7,745 nt of DNA from Candidatus Aegiribacteria sp. (GTDB lineage Bacteria; Fermentibacterota; Fermentibacteria; Fermentibacterales; Fermentibacteraceae): positions 1-7,745 of the forward strand of contig DAOWAG010000048.1 of assembly GCA_030634715.1 (NCBI GenBank). Reading direction: 5' to 3'. The position numbers were made by a program, and so were the translations under genes. Below the pieces are notes generated by a model, which had not been told where the DNA came from, did not search any database, and saw only the letters and a list, made by a program, of their open reading frames with translations. The stretch's first letter is position 1. Each line of letters opens with the position of its first letter. This document shows positions 6,709 through 7,745 of this stretch, one piece after another.

Positions 6709-7745
6709 AGCGCTATTATCCTTGCCGCTGTGATTGCTCTGCCTGTTATGTGGCCTGCCCCGGCAGATATCATGGAGACTTCATCGATCTATTCATGGAC
6801 ATGCTCCGAATTGCTAGGATGGCATTCGCGTTTAATGCGGGACGGTACTCCATTGCTGATATATGGTCATGAACCTTTTCCGGGATGGGGATCATTTGAT
6901 TCAGTAACCATACGAAGCCCTCTGGAAGCGGGTTTGTGGGGTAATGGAGAATGGGAAATCGACTTTGAATCCTCTGAGATTCCCGACAGTTCGTATGCCA
7001 GCGGTATTGGTCTTCTTGAGAATACATCTTATCAGAACAGATACTCCGCTTATCTCAGAAGACCTCTTCCAGCTGATTTTTTCGTGGATTTTTCTCTATC
7101 CAGGGAGGATACCCTCAAAAACCAGAGGTTTGTGCTGGGCCTTGAAAACATTGTTCTGGGCGGGAGAGGATGGCAGACAACAGAAGATGGATATACGCTA
7201 TGGTCTTCCTGGAATCCTTCGAATATTTTAGCGCGATTGTCATTTATTCACCTTCATGCCGGGGGAAGACAATGGGAATTACTTGGTTCTTACAGTACTC
7301 GATTTGGAGAGATTCTTTTCGAGACAGGTGCGGCAGGAAGCCTTTCAGATAGCGAGATGCAGAAGGTTGAGGGGCATATGCGTCTGGAGGTGCCATTGCA
7401 GGGAATGACTGCGGTACTCAGGACGGATATCTCTGATCCACAAAATGATTTTTCTCTCGGAGGTACAGCAGGTCTTATTGCCCGTTATGGTATCTTTGAT
7501 ATTCAGGCTGGAGTCGTTCTGCCACCAGGTTCGGATATTTCGTTTATGGGAATCGCGGGAGCAGGACCCGTGGAATTGAATCTGCGCATTGATTCTGACG
7601 GTATTGAAGGAGGTTTGCAGACCATTATAACCAGAGAATTCGGCTATCTTCACAGCGGAGTATCATTGAAGAAGGACAAACTTAAATTCGCCAGCAAAGC
7701 CATGACGTCCATAGGGTGTGCAAGGTTCGCAAGGATCTATGCAGG
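6706..7745 (+). CDS. Exported beta-rich protein, possibly outer membrane; 5' part
   Basis: An open frame of 346 codons starts at ATG 6706 and is still open at the window end, so the C-terminus is missing. The first 20 residues, MSAIILAAVIALPVMWPAPA, form a hydrophobic leader ending in an AxA-type site (cleavage probably before Asp21), although the n-region has no Lys/Arg. The mature part is rich in aromatic and glycine residues with alternating polar/hydrophobic stretches, for example RYSAYLRRPLPADFFVDFSL, WELLGSYSTRFGEILFETGA, FSLGGTAGLIARYGIFDIQA and TIITREFGYLHSGVSLKK. These look like successive beta-strands of a barrel or surface beta-protein. I recognise no named family. It follows pgi through a TGATG overlap, and codon use resembles the neighbours. 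It could be a porin-like or uncharacterised outer-membrane protein working with the adaptor-like lipoprotein two genes upstream, but that is inference. Confidence 0.75.
   Translation, partial: MSAIILAAVIALPVMWPAPADIMETSSIYSWTCSELLGWHSRLMRDGTPLLIYGHEPFPGWGSFDSVTIRSPLEAGLWGNGEWEIDFESSEIPDSSYASGIGLLENTSYQNRYSAYLRRPLPADFFVDFSLSREDTLKNQRFVLGLENIVLGGRGWQTTEDGYTLWSSWNPSNILARLSFIHLHAGGRQWELLGSYSTRFGEILFETGAAGSLSDSEMQKVEGHMRLEVPLQGMTAVLRTDISDPQNDFSLGGTAGLIARYGIFDIQAGVVLPPGSDISFMGIAGAGPVELNLRIDSDGIEGGLQTIITREFGYLHSGVSLKKDKLKFASKAMTSIGCARFARIYA

Overview
The window looks like ordinary chromosome from an uncultured, probably anaerobic, diderm (Gram-negative-type) bacterium. Four genes or gene products carry lipobox or Sec-type leaders, and the last gene reads like a surface or outer-membrane protein. 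The lipoprotein with SbsA-type Ig-like (Big_5) domains has the Cys...GGGPEDETPP start typical of the Bacteroidetes/FCB radiation. The ferredoxin-nitroreductase fusion is typical of anaerobes. Arg is often AGA and base composition is moderate by eye, so a candidate phylum of the FCB/Fermentibacteria/WOR-3 kind is a reasonable guess, but this is inference only.

Layout. Plus strand, 1-2862: the end of a TPR protein, a ~164 nt leader-like gap, a Big_5 lipoprotein, and a 2[4Fe-4S] ferredoxin-nitroreductase whose TTG start lies inside the end of the lipoprotein gene. Minus strand, 4509-2852: a lipoprotein with a concanavalin A-like domain followed, through an ATGA overlap, by a secreted NodB-type polysaccharide deacetylase. 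The deacetylase gene converges on the nitroreductase gene with an 11 nt tail-to-tail overlap. Plus strand, 4555-7745: a lipoprotein resembling a periplasmic adaptor (barrel-sandwich plus helical hairpin), glucose-6-phosphate isomerase (pgi), and the first 346 codons of an exported, beta-rich protein that runs off the window.

The two operons that start near 4510-4554 are divergent and share a 45 nt gap. Gene density is very high: no stretch over 300 bases lacks a gene, and I see no RNA gene, mobile element, CRISPR array or convincing intrinsic terminator. The common theme is the cell envelope (three lipoproteins, a carbohydrate deacetylase, a putative outer-membrane protein), with one core glycolytic enzyme and one redox enzyme built into the operons. 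Several starts need correcting: pgi most likely starts at TTG 5447, the Big_5 lipoprotein at GTG 474, and the ConA-like lipoprotein at 4509. I found no clear evidence of a new defence, mobile or regulatory system.
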